Shown: positions 1 to 12,155 of the stretch, one piece after another
Position numbering within the stretch: the first letter of the stretch is position 1
Layout of the letters: each line of letters begins with the position of its first letter
Assembly (NCBI GenBank): GCA_033977485.1
Contig: CM066988.1
Span: 53,815,649 to 53,879,648 of the forward strand
Direction of reading: 5' to 3'
From: Hydrangea macrophylla
Lineage: Eukaryota > Streptophyta > Magnoliopsida > Cornales > Hydrangeaceae
DNA length: 64,000 bases
Program-made: the position numbers and the translations under genes
Notes under the pieces: model-generated
Database searches by the model: none
Told to the model about the DNA's origin: nothing
What the model saw: only the letters and a program-made list of their open reading frames with translations

Positions 1-191
1 TCCGAAGTGAGGAAAAGAGTAGTACAAGTAGTAGTACAATCGTGTAGTACAATGAACCTGGACATTATATACAATAAGGTACATAAGTAAATGAACCTGG
101 ACTACTATATAACCATTATTCTAACAATACTCTAACATTATACACTAAATGTTAGCTATTTGATACCGAGTGTTTGCGATTGAACTAAAAG
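1..191. other. unassigned AT-rich flank
   Basis: I see no coding, RNA or repeat signature here. It ends with AAAAG directly before a degenerate LTR start at 192, so it is probably the DNA into which that LTR element inserted. Confidence 0.3.
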
Positions 192-742
192 TATCACACC
201 CGTCCTAGAAGCTTATTCATTTTAATAAGCATATTTGGAATTTTGGAATTATTAACATTGATTAATAATTCAGATGGGTTGGCTGTGGGTCAACGTAAAG
301 TGTCAAGTAAGGACACGAAGATTTGATAATCTATGAGGCACTAATATGAGTAAATGACATTTATATGCATTAAATGTTATTTGACTTTATCTGGTATTTG
401 ATGAATAGTAATTATGCATGTTTTGTATAACTCCTGATAGTTTTGATCTTGTTTTAGATAATTTTGAGTAGTATGGTAAGAACATGAGTGATACGTTACA
501 TCAAAAGGTATGATATCTAGAGATTTCACGGAATTTAGTTTTCGGATGTAATTTTGGATCCAATCAAAACTTAGTTGAAAACTTTTATAATTTATAGTAT
601 TTACTCGTGAAGTAATAAAATGGACTCGTGCGACTTTTCGAAGAATATTTACTCGTGGGAAGGTAAATGTAATTCCCAAGAGTTACACCTATATATAGTT
701 GAGTTGAGATATTTTCATAAATATCTTCGAAATCAAAATATC

Positions 743-792
<50 letters not shown>

Positions 793-1602
793 AGGTTATT
801 TTTGGCTCAAGCTTCACGATGCCAAACGAAGAACTTTCGATCGTCAGTTTTTCTGTAGATTTCATATTTGGACGTCTCGAGGTAAGATCTATGTTTTGAT
901 GTCTCTTAGGTATCGTTTGGCTAACTTTTACGAAAATATAATTTCTAGAATTTTGGAGAAAATCATGTCAAACTTGTAGGAATCACATATAAACGGAGAT
1001 CCGATGTTTATTTGGCTCTCTAGTTAATCGTCCAAAGTTAGGAAGAAATCGCACGAGGTAAGAGATTCTAACCTATGTTATATAGGAAAATACATGTCTT
1101 GGTTTTCGACGACGAAATTGTGATCTGGGAAAAATTCATGTGTTAATAATAGGCCCTTTAATTATGTACGCGCTTAAATGTGAAAAGTATATCTAACTTT
1201 TACGCGAGCACGTTGAGTTGATTATGTGGGTCAAAGGGGGAGACTTATATAATTTCAAGTCGGAGTAAGATTTTTGATGTTTGAGAATTTAGTAGTGATG
1301 GCTACTGTGCATGGTTTAAGACTTGGACTTGCCAGGGCATTTGGGATGTGATGGTTATAGACTTGGACTAGCCATTGGCATCGTGGTTTAAGACTTGGAC
1401 TTACCGCTACCAGATGAATGTGTAATTTTCTCCCTAGAGACTATTGTGATGTGAATTATGAGATTAAAGCATGTTTCGCTATATATGCATATGTTAGAAT
1501 TTGTACACTCAACATATAGCTGAGCAGTGGAGCTTTACCCCATTGCAGGTAATAAGAAGAAAGAAAAGAAGAAGCATGAGGAGTGAGGTCGAGGAATGCC
1601 GG
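192..1602 (+). mobile_element. chromovirus-family LTR, 5' portion (LTR1)
   Basis: The sequence from TATCACACCCGTCC onward aligns by eye with two other LTRs in the window, 45068-47123 and 55082-56338 plus 63565 onward. All share the order: CACCCGTCC start, the TTAATAAGCATATTTG block, the TGGGTCAACG block, the ATATCTAGAGA/GA tract, the TTGATGTCTCTTAGG block, the ACTTGGACTTGCC block and the GAGGAGTGAGGTC...GGAATGCCGG block. The expected TG start has decayed to TA. The LTR is interrupted at 1603 by a CACTA-like end and its last several hundred bases are not found after it. The + orientation follows from copy 29063-31196, where pol and a purine tract precede the same LTR start. Confidence 0.75.
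745..792. repeat. (GA)n microsatellite inside LTR1
   Basis: A near-perfect GA run with a GGG interruption near its end. The sister LTR copies have a much shorter GA run at the same place, 31755-31768 and 45625-45641, so it expanded within this LTR family. Confidence 0.9.
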
Positions 1603-3597
1603 CACTACAAGGAAAATTGCTATTGATGTCACTTAAAAAGTGACATAAATAGGCATTTATGTCAATTTTTTGCAGTAGAAAGTGACATAAATGGCGGCGA
1701 TATAAATACTTTAAAAGTTACATAAATGTTTTATAAAAGTGACATAAATGTTTCATAAAATCAAAACATATGTTAATTAAAAGTGACATAAATGCTTAAA
1801 AACGACATAAATGCAATTTGATTTATGTCGCTTTTAACTTAAAGTGACAACTGTATTAAAGCGACATAAATACTAAACAAAAATGTTACATTTAAGCCTT
1901 AAAAACGACATAAATACTTTAAAATCGACAAAAATACTTTTAAAGTGACATAAACATTTTTATAAAAGCAACATAAATGTGTATTTAGTAATGTTTGTTT
2001 TCTTAAAAGTGACATAAATGCTTTTTATTTATGTTGGTCTTTCTTAAAAGTGACATAAATGTTTCCAAATTTTTTTTAAAAAAATGGTGATACCATATAT
2101 CAAAATTACCACCTTGTACAAAACTAAATGCAGCTCAATAATCAATTCTAACAACTAAATTAATACTCAATAATCAATTAATATATCTTTACAACCAATC
2201 AAGTTGAGATTGACTAGGCTTCACAAAGATATTGTATTAGTTAAGAGTAATGTAGTAACTTTTGCAAGCAATTGCAGAAGGGTGATTTTATTTTACTATT
2301 TATTGCTTTATATAGGATTTTTGGGTATATGCCCTCAGTATAGAACATTATCAAACCATTGTGACTTGTGGATATACCATCTAAAGTTTTTTTATCAACT
2401 TAAGAAGACTGCATCCATTTATTTTCCCTTTTAGTTTCACTTCATGACATGAATTGCGACTTTACTCCTTTTTATACCTAAACAACTCGGACAAACCTAA
2501 GACTCCTTACCTAAGTATTTGGGATTGTGTACCTTGAATTTTGCTCTATCTAAAACTTTTTCTATGGCTTAGTATTACACTTTTAGTACTGCACTACTAA
2601 ATGCATTTTTTTTCACAAGTTATTATATATTGTGATTATCTTGTCTTGAGTATGTTTTATAGATTCAAATTCAAAATAGGCTTAGAATCAAGAAACTTTG
2701 AGTAAGGGTTAATATGTAAAGGTCCTACCATCGTGACACAAACGGAAACCAGTATTAAAAAAAATTTCTCACTTGATGGTTTCTTGATGTTCTTAACTTG
2801 TAACTGTTAACGTTTTTAATGTACATCAGTCACTACAATTTGTTATAACATTTGAAAATATTTTTCCTTTCTTATAGGTCCAAGTGATGGTGTAGACCAA
2901 ACACGAGGCTCATTACAGAATGAAGATAGAATTTTCTTCTAAGATAGTTGTAGTTGGCGACATTTTCTTAAATCGTGTTTTATTCTTATTGTTATGATTG
3001 TATGTTTACTTAAACGATGATTGTGATTGTTCTATATTTGATATATGCAGTTAATTTTTTTTCTTTTTCGTAGATATTGGATAATTGGTTCGTCTTTATA
3101 TGGCTATATTCTGTATGTAATGGTGCCAATAGCATTCACACTTGATAGGTTGTTGGAATAAAACTATCAACACGTGTTAATGGATGAAAATAAATGTTTT
3201 CCACACTAGATTAAATGTCGAAAATAAGGGCATTACTTGCACAATAACTATTGTCGAAATCATATTATTTCCACTCTTGGAGAGCGTCAGAAAAGATTCT
3301 CTTTACGACACTTGCTCTTAATCGAAAATAACACTTTTTTGACACTTACTTTATGCCGAGAATATTAAGTGTCGTAAATTGGAAATTTTCTCCACATTGT
3401 AGAAATTGCCGCAAAAGGCATCACAAAAAGTTTCGGCGGTTGTCCAAACCGTCGGAAAGTATTTGCCACCCTGTTATTCTCGGTCGGTTTCCCTACTGTT
3501 GGAAAAGTGTTGGGGAAAGTTTTTACAACACTTTTTTCTTATTCTAGGTAATTTTTTTTTTTTTTTTGCGTGGAAAAAGAGCAATTTTCCTATAGTG
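1603..3597. mobile_element. CACTA-like non-autonomous element(s) with two termini
   Basis: The left end CACTACAAGGAAAATTGC abuts the interrupted LTR1 after CGG. The right end at 3580-3597 reads, on the opposite strand, CACTATAGGAAAATTGC, so the ends form a credible inverted pair of the CACTA (En/Spm) type. Subterminal repeats of the form AAGTGACATAAATG fill 1628-2060, as expected for binding sites of a CACTA transposase. No transposase coding is visible. The flanking triplets differ (CGG left, TCT right) and the right subterminal region has different short repeats. These may therefore be ends of two elements, or one rearranged element. Confidence 0.5.
1628..2060. repeat. subterminal repeats, AAAGTGACATAAATG type
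   Basis: More than ten imperfect copies of the core GTGACATAAATG / GCGACATAAAT occur on the + strand, with at least one inverted copy (ATTTATGTC) at 1656-1664. They lie just inside a CACTA-like terminus, where such elements carry clustered transposase sites. Confidence 0.7.
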
Positions 3598-3977
3598 TCT
3601 TATTACAATATTAGGTGATTTAAAGTGGGAACGCTAAATCGGCATTTCAATTCGCTAGTGTACCACGTTTCGGAACGATTGTGCCAAAACGAGGATCGCT
3701 AGGGTCTGGTAGTTTTCTGGTAACACAGGTTTGGACAATTCATCATTGGAATCCATAGGTAATGTAAAATCAAACTATGAATTCAGTCCACAAGACGTTA
3801 AGGCTCTATTGTTTTCATTCATCCACTCTTTATAATAGGTCGTGACATTCTGCAATATAACATTGAAAAAGAAAATAAAGCAAAGGGCATGCTACTCACT
3901 AGGTCCCTAAAGTAAAATGTTAGCCCAACTATAACCCAATTCATCCAAAAGCAATTAAAATCAAGCAAGAGACTAAA

Positions 3978-4165
3978 AATCAAGAGAATTGGGCCTTGCT
4001 TGTGTGTGAATGTGAAGAACAAGAGACTAAAAAAAATCCATGTGAAAACCCAATTCATCCAAATATCATCTCTAACCACAAAATCAAGAGAATTTGGTCT
4101 TGCTTGTGTGTGAATGTGAAGAAAAAGACTACAAATCCATGTGAAGACCCAAGTCATCCAACTAC
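3978..4165. repeat. tandem duplication, period about 104 bp
   Basis: The block AATCAAGAGAATTGGGCC...GTGTGAATGTGAAGAA...ATCCATGTGAA...CC at 3978-4080 recurs from 4082 with a few substitutions and one shortening. Confidence 0.75.
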
Positions 4166-4997
4166 GGTAATGAGGCATAAATTATGTTGAAAGCTCAAAA
4201 GATGAGTCCAATAGTTGTACCTATTATACCCCAATGTACATGGCAATCACCAAGGCAAATAAAGAGCCAAGAATCCTCCTCCTGCTGCTAAAAATACGAG
4301 AAGAGATGTGTCAATGGCATTTACAAATGGTGCGATAAAGAACAAGTTGCCAATTTATTTCTATTATGGTTGAGGTAGAATAATTACCAATTACTTTGGG
4401 AACCAAATTTGGGTCACACTATGGGTATATTAGGTAGAACAACCATTATCAAAGCATTTGATAATCAAATTTGGGATTTAAATTTAAAAATTATATATTC
4501 ACTATTAAGAAATACTATGTCCAAATACTACGGTAAATAGGCCACATAGAAGAGATAGAATAGTCAAGAAAACAATAAAGAACTAATGGCTATAATTGCA
4601 TTTTAGCTATATTAGACTAGCAACAACTTATGGAAGCCTGCAATAACCACAACTTGAATCCTTTGGATTGAATTGATTTGTCAAAAAGATAGCAGGTGAT
4701 TATATTACAATATTTCCAAACTTGCAAATAACAAGAAGCTAAACTAATTTTAGAAAAAGAGAAGGGACAGGCATGAGCTCAAAGGGAATGTTTTGTTTTT
4801 TGTTTTTAAATTTTTTTTATTACATTCTTTGTGTGTGTATCTATGAATATAGATACAAAGAGAGGAGGATATAACAAAAAAAAATAGAAAAAAAGGAGGA
4901 GAATCAAGAGAGGAGAAGAAGGAAAAAGACAGCAAAAGAAAAAGAAGAAGAGGAAGTTGAGAGATTTGAAGAAGAAGAAAGAAAACGAAGAATGGAA

Positions 4998-5041
4998 AAA
5001 AAGAAGAAGAAGAAGAAGAAGAAGAAGAAGAAGAAGAAGAC
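4998..5041. repeat. (GAA)n microsatellite
   Basis: A run of about 14 GAA units inside a larger purine-rich block (4880-5041), followed by CT runs at 5052-5090. The runs create spurious poly-Arg and poly-Ser open frames that should not be called genes. Confidence 0.9.
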
Positions 5042-7242
5042 AAGAAACGATCTCTCTCTCTTTACATCCCTTACACTTCTCTCTCTCTAGGCCAAAACAC
5101 CACCACCACTACAACCTCATTGCCACCACCTACACCACCACGAACCATCCTCAAAACAGCTCCCCTTCCACTTCACCTCATCACTCCCCTGCTGTTCACC
5201 TCAATATTGTATATGTATGTATTATACAAATGAAATGCTAATTCTATGAATGCCCAAAGATGTGAAGACAAATCAAAGTGTTTCGAACATATTGATCGGC
5301 ATTTACTTGCTTTGTTACAAGTTTTCTAACAAACAATTATAATATAGTGCTTTCATAATGTTTCATAATGATAGAATGGTGGAACATACAAAAAGGGCCT
5401 GGTTGGAGAAACAACTCCTACAATAACTCTTTAGTTAGTTGCAAGCAAATAGTGAACAAGAATGAGTAGAAGTTCAACTAGTCAAAGAAACGTTTACGGG
5501 GTCCTTAATTGTATTATTATATGAGGTATATCTAAAGCAATTAGGACATTGACACAAAAATCAACCTCAAGCAGATAGTTGATACTTGATTTTACAGAAA
5601 ACTAGCACACAAAAAATGTTCCTAAATCTAGCAATTGGGACATGTTTTGCTAACCATGACAAGTATAAATCTAGTGGTCAATGTGCCTGTCCAATCTGGC
5701 TAGAATTATTCCAGAGAACCTTTGCAGCATTTTTATTTTCATAAAAGGGGTGTGTACATGCAATGAATAATTTCACAGATAAATCCTTAACACTAATGAC
5801 TTGCAAATAAATAAAAATACAATGAATATTAAACTAGAATGTGAATGCACCATGGAAGCCTCTGGGGGGTTATGTTGAAGAAGTGAGCCGTATTGGGTAA
5901 GAAATCCAACAACTAGCTCTACAACACAATAATTGGTGTGTTTGTCTAGAAGGCCCCTTTCCTGGAAATGAAATTGTAATAATCAATCAATAACAATAAC
6001 AATATCAATATCAACAATAGTCTATCATATAAAATTATCATATCACATAAGAAAAGTGACAGGTCAATCATCTTGTAAGAAAAAAAACTCCACCATCTCA
6101 TGTAAGAAATTGGTACAAGTAGTATTAACAACCAATTTTATCCGCAAAGCTGAAGCCAAAACAAACGCATTTCTTGTGAAAAAAATTGCAATAATCACAT
6201 CTTACCACAAACTCTTACATATAATTTAGCACATGTAACGAGAAAAAAAAATTAGGGGTAAAATTCTAGTGAAAGGTAACTTGCTGAAAACACACTTTTA
6301 TAATAGGAAACTGACTATTAAGCAGAGGAAAGATTCACTAAATAGGTCAAAATAGAAGTGTATCACTACATGCACATTAAGTAGATTCCACTTAAATTTA
6401 AGCACAATCTAGGTGAAAAAGCAACCCCAAACTAGTAGGTCAGGTAAGAGAACTTGCGGCTGAAACAAACACAAGAACAAAAAGCACAAGCCAGCTACAA
6501 ATCAAGAGTTGGAAAAAAAAACATGGAATCTATTAGACTTTTAGTAGTTGGGCATAGTTATGGCTATTTTAAATTTCTATGTATAACAATTTTAAATTTC
6601 CTCCAAAATGACTACTACAGCATACTCTTTGTCCCTGATTCTCAGTTGGAAGCCCAATAAAATAGGTGACCATGAAACTTCATTCAAAAATCCCACTTTA
6701 GAAGGAAAAAAAGAGATTACAACAATGCTCTATGGCTCCTAAATGCAAGCAGCATGTGAAAAGCCTCTCATTTACCTCTATAAGATTCTCGTTCTCTGCA
6801 AACTGAGCTGCTAGTCCCTAGTTTGCTAACTTTTGGGTCCTTTTCTTTCCTACAAAAGTGAGGTAGAGAAGAAACTTTTCCGATAGGGGAATGTGATAAT
6901 CAATGTTTTCTGATGTATGTACAATTCAAAAACATTGATTTTAAAAACCATAGTTTGAAGAACTTCACCATATGGAGTGGGATACTTGATTACCATAGTG
7001 ATAAGAAAATGCAATTAAATCAAAGATCTCGGATCTCTGTGTTAGAACCAAAGATAGTTTGCATTGAGTAAAGCCACCTAAAAGAAATAGTCACATGTTA
7101 CGAATCAGTAGCAACAATAATAAAAATTCAAAAAGTGTAAGAAAATAATTTCATACGAATCAGCCATATGAACAAACTTCAATTACAAGCATCAATAATT
7201 GCTTACTGATTTGGATTTCAATTTTCAATCCATAATCAATAG

Positions 7243-8831
7243 TGACATAGAAATAATTTGTGTACGCTTGTGTGCTTTACCCAAGTGTAGGTAGACGTGC
7301 AAGTAGTACTGGATAAGACCGGGTCGATCCCACAGAGAAGGTGATGAACTAGTTACTTAGATTATACTCAAAAGAAAAATAAAAATTCAGAACTTAAGAT
7401 AAGGTGTAGGACATGAAGTTCCACAATTAACAACTACAAAATTAAAGCAACTAAATTAAACTACTAATTAACTAATTAACTAAGGCGATTATTAAAAAGA
7501 TTTTACTTTATAGAAAGGGAACGTTGGGATCTCACGAATCCACAATGACCTTGCCATCTACCATGTAGTTACGTTAAAGTTCAATGGAGTACATCTCTCT
7601 ACAGTATTCCGTATTTTCTAAAGATCAAGATTCAATAGTCCTTTCATGACTGGGACTATATCATCACAATTGATTTAAAATTACCTGAAGGCGGTTTAAA
7701 ACAATAGTTAAGACTCATACTCTGAATGGTGTTAGCATTCAAAGTGGTTTGCAAAAGTTACTGAAAAAAAATGCCTTAAGGCTTAAAGTTAAGAAACTGT
7801 TTTGACAAACTGAGCATATGGGGACAGTTTGATAGCAAATCTCGAAAAATGAAAGTCTAGGAATATTGCAAAGGATCTTCTCAAGAATTTGAAGGTTTGA
7901 TCGATCGACGCACTCTCGATCGATTGATCGAACATCATCATCCCTCAATCGATCTAAATATCTTCGATCGCTTGACTGTATCTCTGGCTCGATCGATCGA
8001 ACTAACTTCAATTGATTGAACTCAGGTTTTTTACTGCTGTATGGCAGAGGCTGGAGATCACTGTTTCATCATGATCTCCCAACTCTAGGACTACTCAGAC
8101 ATGATCTGGAGTGTCACAAATTGGTTTTTAATGTAAAAGCTCATTAAGGATGTGTTTGGTTGTGATTTCAACATAAAAATTATGAAAACTATGGATTAAA
8201 TCTAGACTAACAAGCAACACCACGTGTATTACTACTTAAACTATTAGAAATCACAAGAAGAATGTAAACAACTAATAAAATAAAACATGGATGAACTGCA
8301 AACTTGTATTAAACTATGAACTTCGAAGCAATGTAATATCCAATGTATGAAAACCTACAAAACCAACAAACTCTCTCTTTCTCTCTATATAAAAATTGTG
8401 AAACTAATGTTGGGTGTCCCTAAGGACGTACTCATAACTAGTATATATACTAAAATCCTAGGGCTAGGGTTACTCGATCGAACTTCACTCGATCGCTTGA
8501 ACCGTGAATTACTCGAGCGCTTGAAGGTGCTTCGATCGATCAAAACCTTGATCGCTTGAAGGTGCTTCGATCGCTCGAACTCCACTTTTCATCTTGAATT
8601 GCCTTGCTCATAATCAAGCTTTCCTTTTGATCCTTTTATTCATTCCTGCACACAGTAACCAACAATCTGCACAAATAACAACTAACACAACACAACTTAT
8701 CATAGATTCATCACGTTGTATAAAAGCTGGCATTGTAACACAAACTATAGATAAAATAGGGAGTTGTAAACTAAATCAGTGTATTTCCTTCTTTTAGCGC
8801 AGTTGTATTTTAAAAATACCCCCGCTTGTCA
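7243..8831 (-). mobile_element. 3' LTR of the Athila-like element
   Basis: It begins TGACATAGAAATAATTTG and ends CCCCCGCTTGTCA on the + strand. It matches 23097-24127 followed by 27109-27731, the 5' LTR around its nested insert, with many point differences and a deletion of about 60 bases relative to 27319-27370. Two arrays of palindromic TCGATCGA-type repeats lie at 7898-8018 and 8474-8585. Confidence 0.88.
7898..8585. repeat. TCGATCGA palindromic repeat arrays (two clusters)
   Basis: Clusters at 7898-8018 and 8474-8585 contain many copies of TTCGATCGATCGAAC-like and CTCGATCGCTTGAAC-like words. The same words recur in the 5' LTR (23753-23878 and 27365-27478), in its duplicate (37612-37737 and 41223-41337) and in the element's internal region (15486-15567 and 15913-16026). 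Confidence 0.8.
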
Positions 8832-8845
8832 CAACCCCCAACTAG
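8832..8845 (-). promoter_or_regulatory. polypurine tract of the Athila-like element
   Basis: On the minus strand AGTTGGGGGTTG ends immediately before the 3' LTR start TGACAAGCGGGG. That is the position and composition of a plus-strand priming site. Confidence 0.6.
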
Positions 8846-10997
8846 CTTATTGCTAGTCCCTAGCGATTAAGTGATAATAAAAACAAGCTAAACTATTACC
8901 ACAACGACTAAAAGAAACAAAATAAACTAAGACAAACTAACCTAATAGAAAGAGATAATTCCTAATTCACTTTCTCAGGAATCACGGTTGTATTTAGCAA
9001 ATGCATCAAGCCGTTAAACCTCTAGGTTCCCCCTAGTGGACGAGTATTGTCTCGTGAGGGTTTATAGTGAATACTGAATATACCCACAAAATTCTCCATT
9101 TTAAGTTCAAAAAGATATAGAAAAACTTCTAAACACTCCCTCTTATTCAATTGCTAATTCAGCTCTACAAAGGCATATTAATCTCAATCAAACCATAAAA
9201 GATAATCACATGCTCCTCATGCCACCAAGATAGATATAACATATGTATCACACCAATGCATCTGTGTATGTGTGTGTGTGTGAAGTTAACAGCTATGCAT
9301 CAAACCTTCTTTTGAGGTATTTAGACTATGATACCTTTAGAACTCATAGTTTCAACTCAAATCTCACATTGCTTTACACTCAAGAAGAATGTCTCTCAGA
9401 AACATGCTTAATAGTGATCACGCATCGTATGAAAGCTTTGATAGGAGTGGTATTCTGGTTACTAGTGCTTTCATACTTGACTCTATGAAAAATGCACATT
9501 TAGAGTGTATAGTCTCACGAATAGAATGCTACTTACTAGAGGAGCGGAAATACCATGGATAACCCAATTTACACATTCATGTTTAAACCAATTCGTTAAG
9601 AATCATTAAGACTTTGAATTTTTGGTTTGTATACGATAGTCGAAGATGATGACAGAGAAAATGTATGTCTGAATATGCAATGAAGTTTATCTTCTCCTTT
9701 TTTCTCATCTCCACCAACTTCCCTTCTTTGCACATGCTTCTTTTTTTTTTTTTTTTAAAAAAAAAAACAGAAAGGTGCACTCCTTTTTCACATTCAAACA
9801 TTTCTTTTCTTCTTTATTTTAGTATTTTTTTTCTTTTTTTTTTCAGCATTTCCCACAACTACTCTTCTCCCTCCACATACTTTGACAATTTATTCATGTT
9901 AGGAGTCCATTAGGGTCAAGGTACAAGGTTAGGAGATGGTTTTCTTGTAATAGATTTGGAAGTATTGAATCGGTGTGGGTTTGGAAGAAAAAAAAATGGC
10001 TGCTTGAATAACGATAGAGGGATATGTATAGATTATGGAATGGGTAGCGATGGTTTAAACCATTTTCTTAAGTTCTTAGTTTTTGCATTTCAGTGTTCAT
10101 TGAGTTTAGTTGGTAGATCTTGAACGTTCTCCTCTAGTAAACATCCAAAATAAAAAATTAATTGAGACTGTTCAACGAACTTTTAATCGGCATAATCAAG
10201 AAAAATAGTTCGAGTTTATGTGACAATTCCCTCAGAAGTAAAGATTGGATCCAAAGCTCACTAAGGGTAATCAATTTCCACTACTCGCTCTTTTAGCATA
10301 ATAGTCATATTAACTCATTTTTAGGTTTTCCGCATAGCTATCAAGTAGTGTATATGGATGTTAGATACATGAAAGGTCAACACATGTAATCATCCTAGTG
10401 ATACTAGAAAACGCGTGAACTTAATTCATGAAAGGATGAGACAAATATGAATGTGTCATTGCTTCATAAACAACCAATCAGGAGTGAGAGTTCAAAGTTG
10501 TTCTATCATTTAAGTTCAAAATTTTTCAAAATTTCAAAATTTTTAATTTTAAATTTTCAAAAATTTTTAATCCAATTCTAATTCTAATTGAGATTGTATG
10601 ATATAGGCAATAAAATCATCCAAAGTGCTAAGTGTGGACATAAATAGGTGAATATCTATCTGCATCCCACCCCCAACTGAAAATAACAATGTCCTCAAAA
10701 GTTGATTTTTAAATGAAAGTAGATGGATATCACCTGATAGAAGCAAAAGCAAAACAGCAATCATAGCAACTTGTAAATAAATCATACAATCTCCAACCAC
10801 ACAGATCAATAGATATAGCAATACAAAAATATGATCAATGGATATCACACTACCAATCACAGGAAATATAGAACAATAATAGTACAGACAGTGATCACAA
10901 AGTTCAATTATCCACCAAAAGGTACTAAGAGAGAGGAGAGAGAAAACAAAAAGAAAATAAATACAACAAAACTCTCATACTCTCAACTAGCTAGAAA
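8846..10997 (-). other. 3' untranslated internal region of the Athila-like element
   Basis: No coding signature is seen over about 2.1 kb. It holds a T18/A10 run at 9738-9768 and an AT-rich block of AAATTTTCAAAA words at 10515-10570. Long non-coding stretches between the last ORF and the 3' LTR are usual for Athila and related elements. Confidence 0.5.
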
Positions 10998-12155
10998 CTA
11001 CGAATCATCAGCTATATCAGACATAATCTCTATCGGCGCATCTGGATCATCAGCACCTCCACCCTCAGCAATAGCAGGAACCATCGTTGGGTCACTCGCA
11101 GTTGGGTCCGAAAAGATAGTTTTGGAAGGAATTGGTACAACTGGAAGTGGTGGAGGGGATATCTCAGTGATAGTCGGCGGTGCTGTGGATGTGGATGGTA
11201 TAGAAGTAGCAACAGATGTCGAAGGAGGTGGTGCAGTAGTAGCAGATGTAGTGGGTGGGTTTGCAGCTGGTACGGGATGATGGAGTAAGGAGTCGACACC
11301 CAAGTGTAGAAGTAATGCATAAAACTGCGCCGTCATATGATCAAATCTGCCCTCAAGTCGGATTCGAGCCTCTCTCTCCTCTAGTAATAAGGCATGTAAT
11401 GTCTGAAAAGACACGGAAGATGACTCTCCATGGGTACGAGCCTAATATCACTATCGTAGCTTAAGCTGCTGGACCTCAAGGACATGATCAACCTCCTTGT
11501 CTGAATCATGCTCTTCAGCCTCATAAGGCGTCCCAAAATCTGCGCCCTCGGTATCAGTGCCTCCGCCTCTCCTCTTCTTTGCTCCCACTTTCTCCTTCCC
11601 TTTCCCTTTTCTCTTCCTCTTCTGTGCATCTGAACGGTGGGTAGCCGTCTCACCGAATCTGCTCGAAGAAGTCTGAAATGCATTAGTAGGAAGGGGGAGC
11701 AATCCAGCCTGGGCCACAATACTATGAATGGCGCACGCGCCCTTCAGATATGTCTTCGCAAAAAATATAACGCGTGGGTTGGACCAGGAACTCCATATAT
11801 AAACGCGGGAGGCAGACCCACTTTTCTGTCCCCACAGCGTACAATGCACGAATGTACTACGGTGCTAGCCTCTCGTGATAGGACGCCGTGAAGATGCAAT
11901 TGTATAGCACCAGATGAAGCATGTGGTAATTGTCGGTCAAGTGCTGATCCTTGATAAGCGACGAGCCATTCCAGAACAGGACAACCCTGCCTATAATCTC
12001 CTGCACTATCATGGCATATGGGGTCTGAGAAGCTCCCACCCTCTGGGGACAATCGTACTCGGGCTCCTCTGGGATACCTAGCACGGTGGCTAGAGTAGCA
12101 GAACTAACTATAATCTCCCGGCTGCAGAAAAAAGATCGATACGTGTACGGGGTGG
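10998..12155 (-). pseudogene. Athila env-like / ORF1-type protein, C-terminal part
   Basis: The minus-strand frame holds a globular part (12150-11860) with spaced hydrophobic blocks reminiscent of the 'putative plant transposon protein' / ATHILA ORF-1 families. A basic Lys-Arg-Gly-rich segment follows near 11640-11560, a likely nuclear localisation signal. Then come a charged helix (LEEREARIRLEGRFDHM) near 11390-11330 and a Pro/Ser/Thr-rich acidic tail ending 10998. It is broken by stops near 11855 and 11451. The upstream part lies at 15104-15407, separated by a solo LTR. The product of such ORFs has no established activity. The family match is from memory of pattern and is moderate. Confidence 0.45.

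Larger units (their letters stand above)
3598..7237. other. non-coding AT-rich stretch with simple repeats
   Basis: I find no recognisable protein, RNA or element ends here, only the local tandem repeat at 3978-4165 and the GAA/CT tracts near 4880-5100. Short open frames are low-complexity (Ser- or Lys/Arg-only runs) or have no family I recognise. The stretch is the left flank of the Athila-like insertion: the bases 7238-7242 (AATAG) are its target duplication, so sequence from 27737 onward was once contiguous with this stretch. Confidence 0.4.

Noticed and set aside
4750..5241. Poly-Ser (minus) and poly-Arg/His (plus) open frames of 94-97 residues
   Set aside because: They arise from the GAA and CT/CAC simple repeats; there is no domain, codon pattern or splice context.
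7898..8585. CRISPR-like array from regularly recurring TCGATCGA words
   Set aside because: The words are short palindromes at irregular spacing in LTR DNA of a eukaryote; there are no uniform repeats or spacers.
8347..8797. Short plus-strand frames inside the 3' LTR (also near 27490 and 41348)
   Set aside because: They lie in LTR DNA, differ between copies by stops, and contain only TCGATCGA-derived or low-information sequence.
9665..9913. Phe/Leu-rich membrane-like frame
   Set aside because: It is produced by T runs in the 3' untranslated region of the Athila-like element.
10831..11280. Plus-strand 149-residue Gly/Val-rich frame
   Set aside because: It mirrors the Pro/Ser/Thr-rich tail of the minus-strand env-like ORF, which has the better context.
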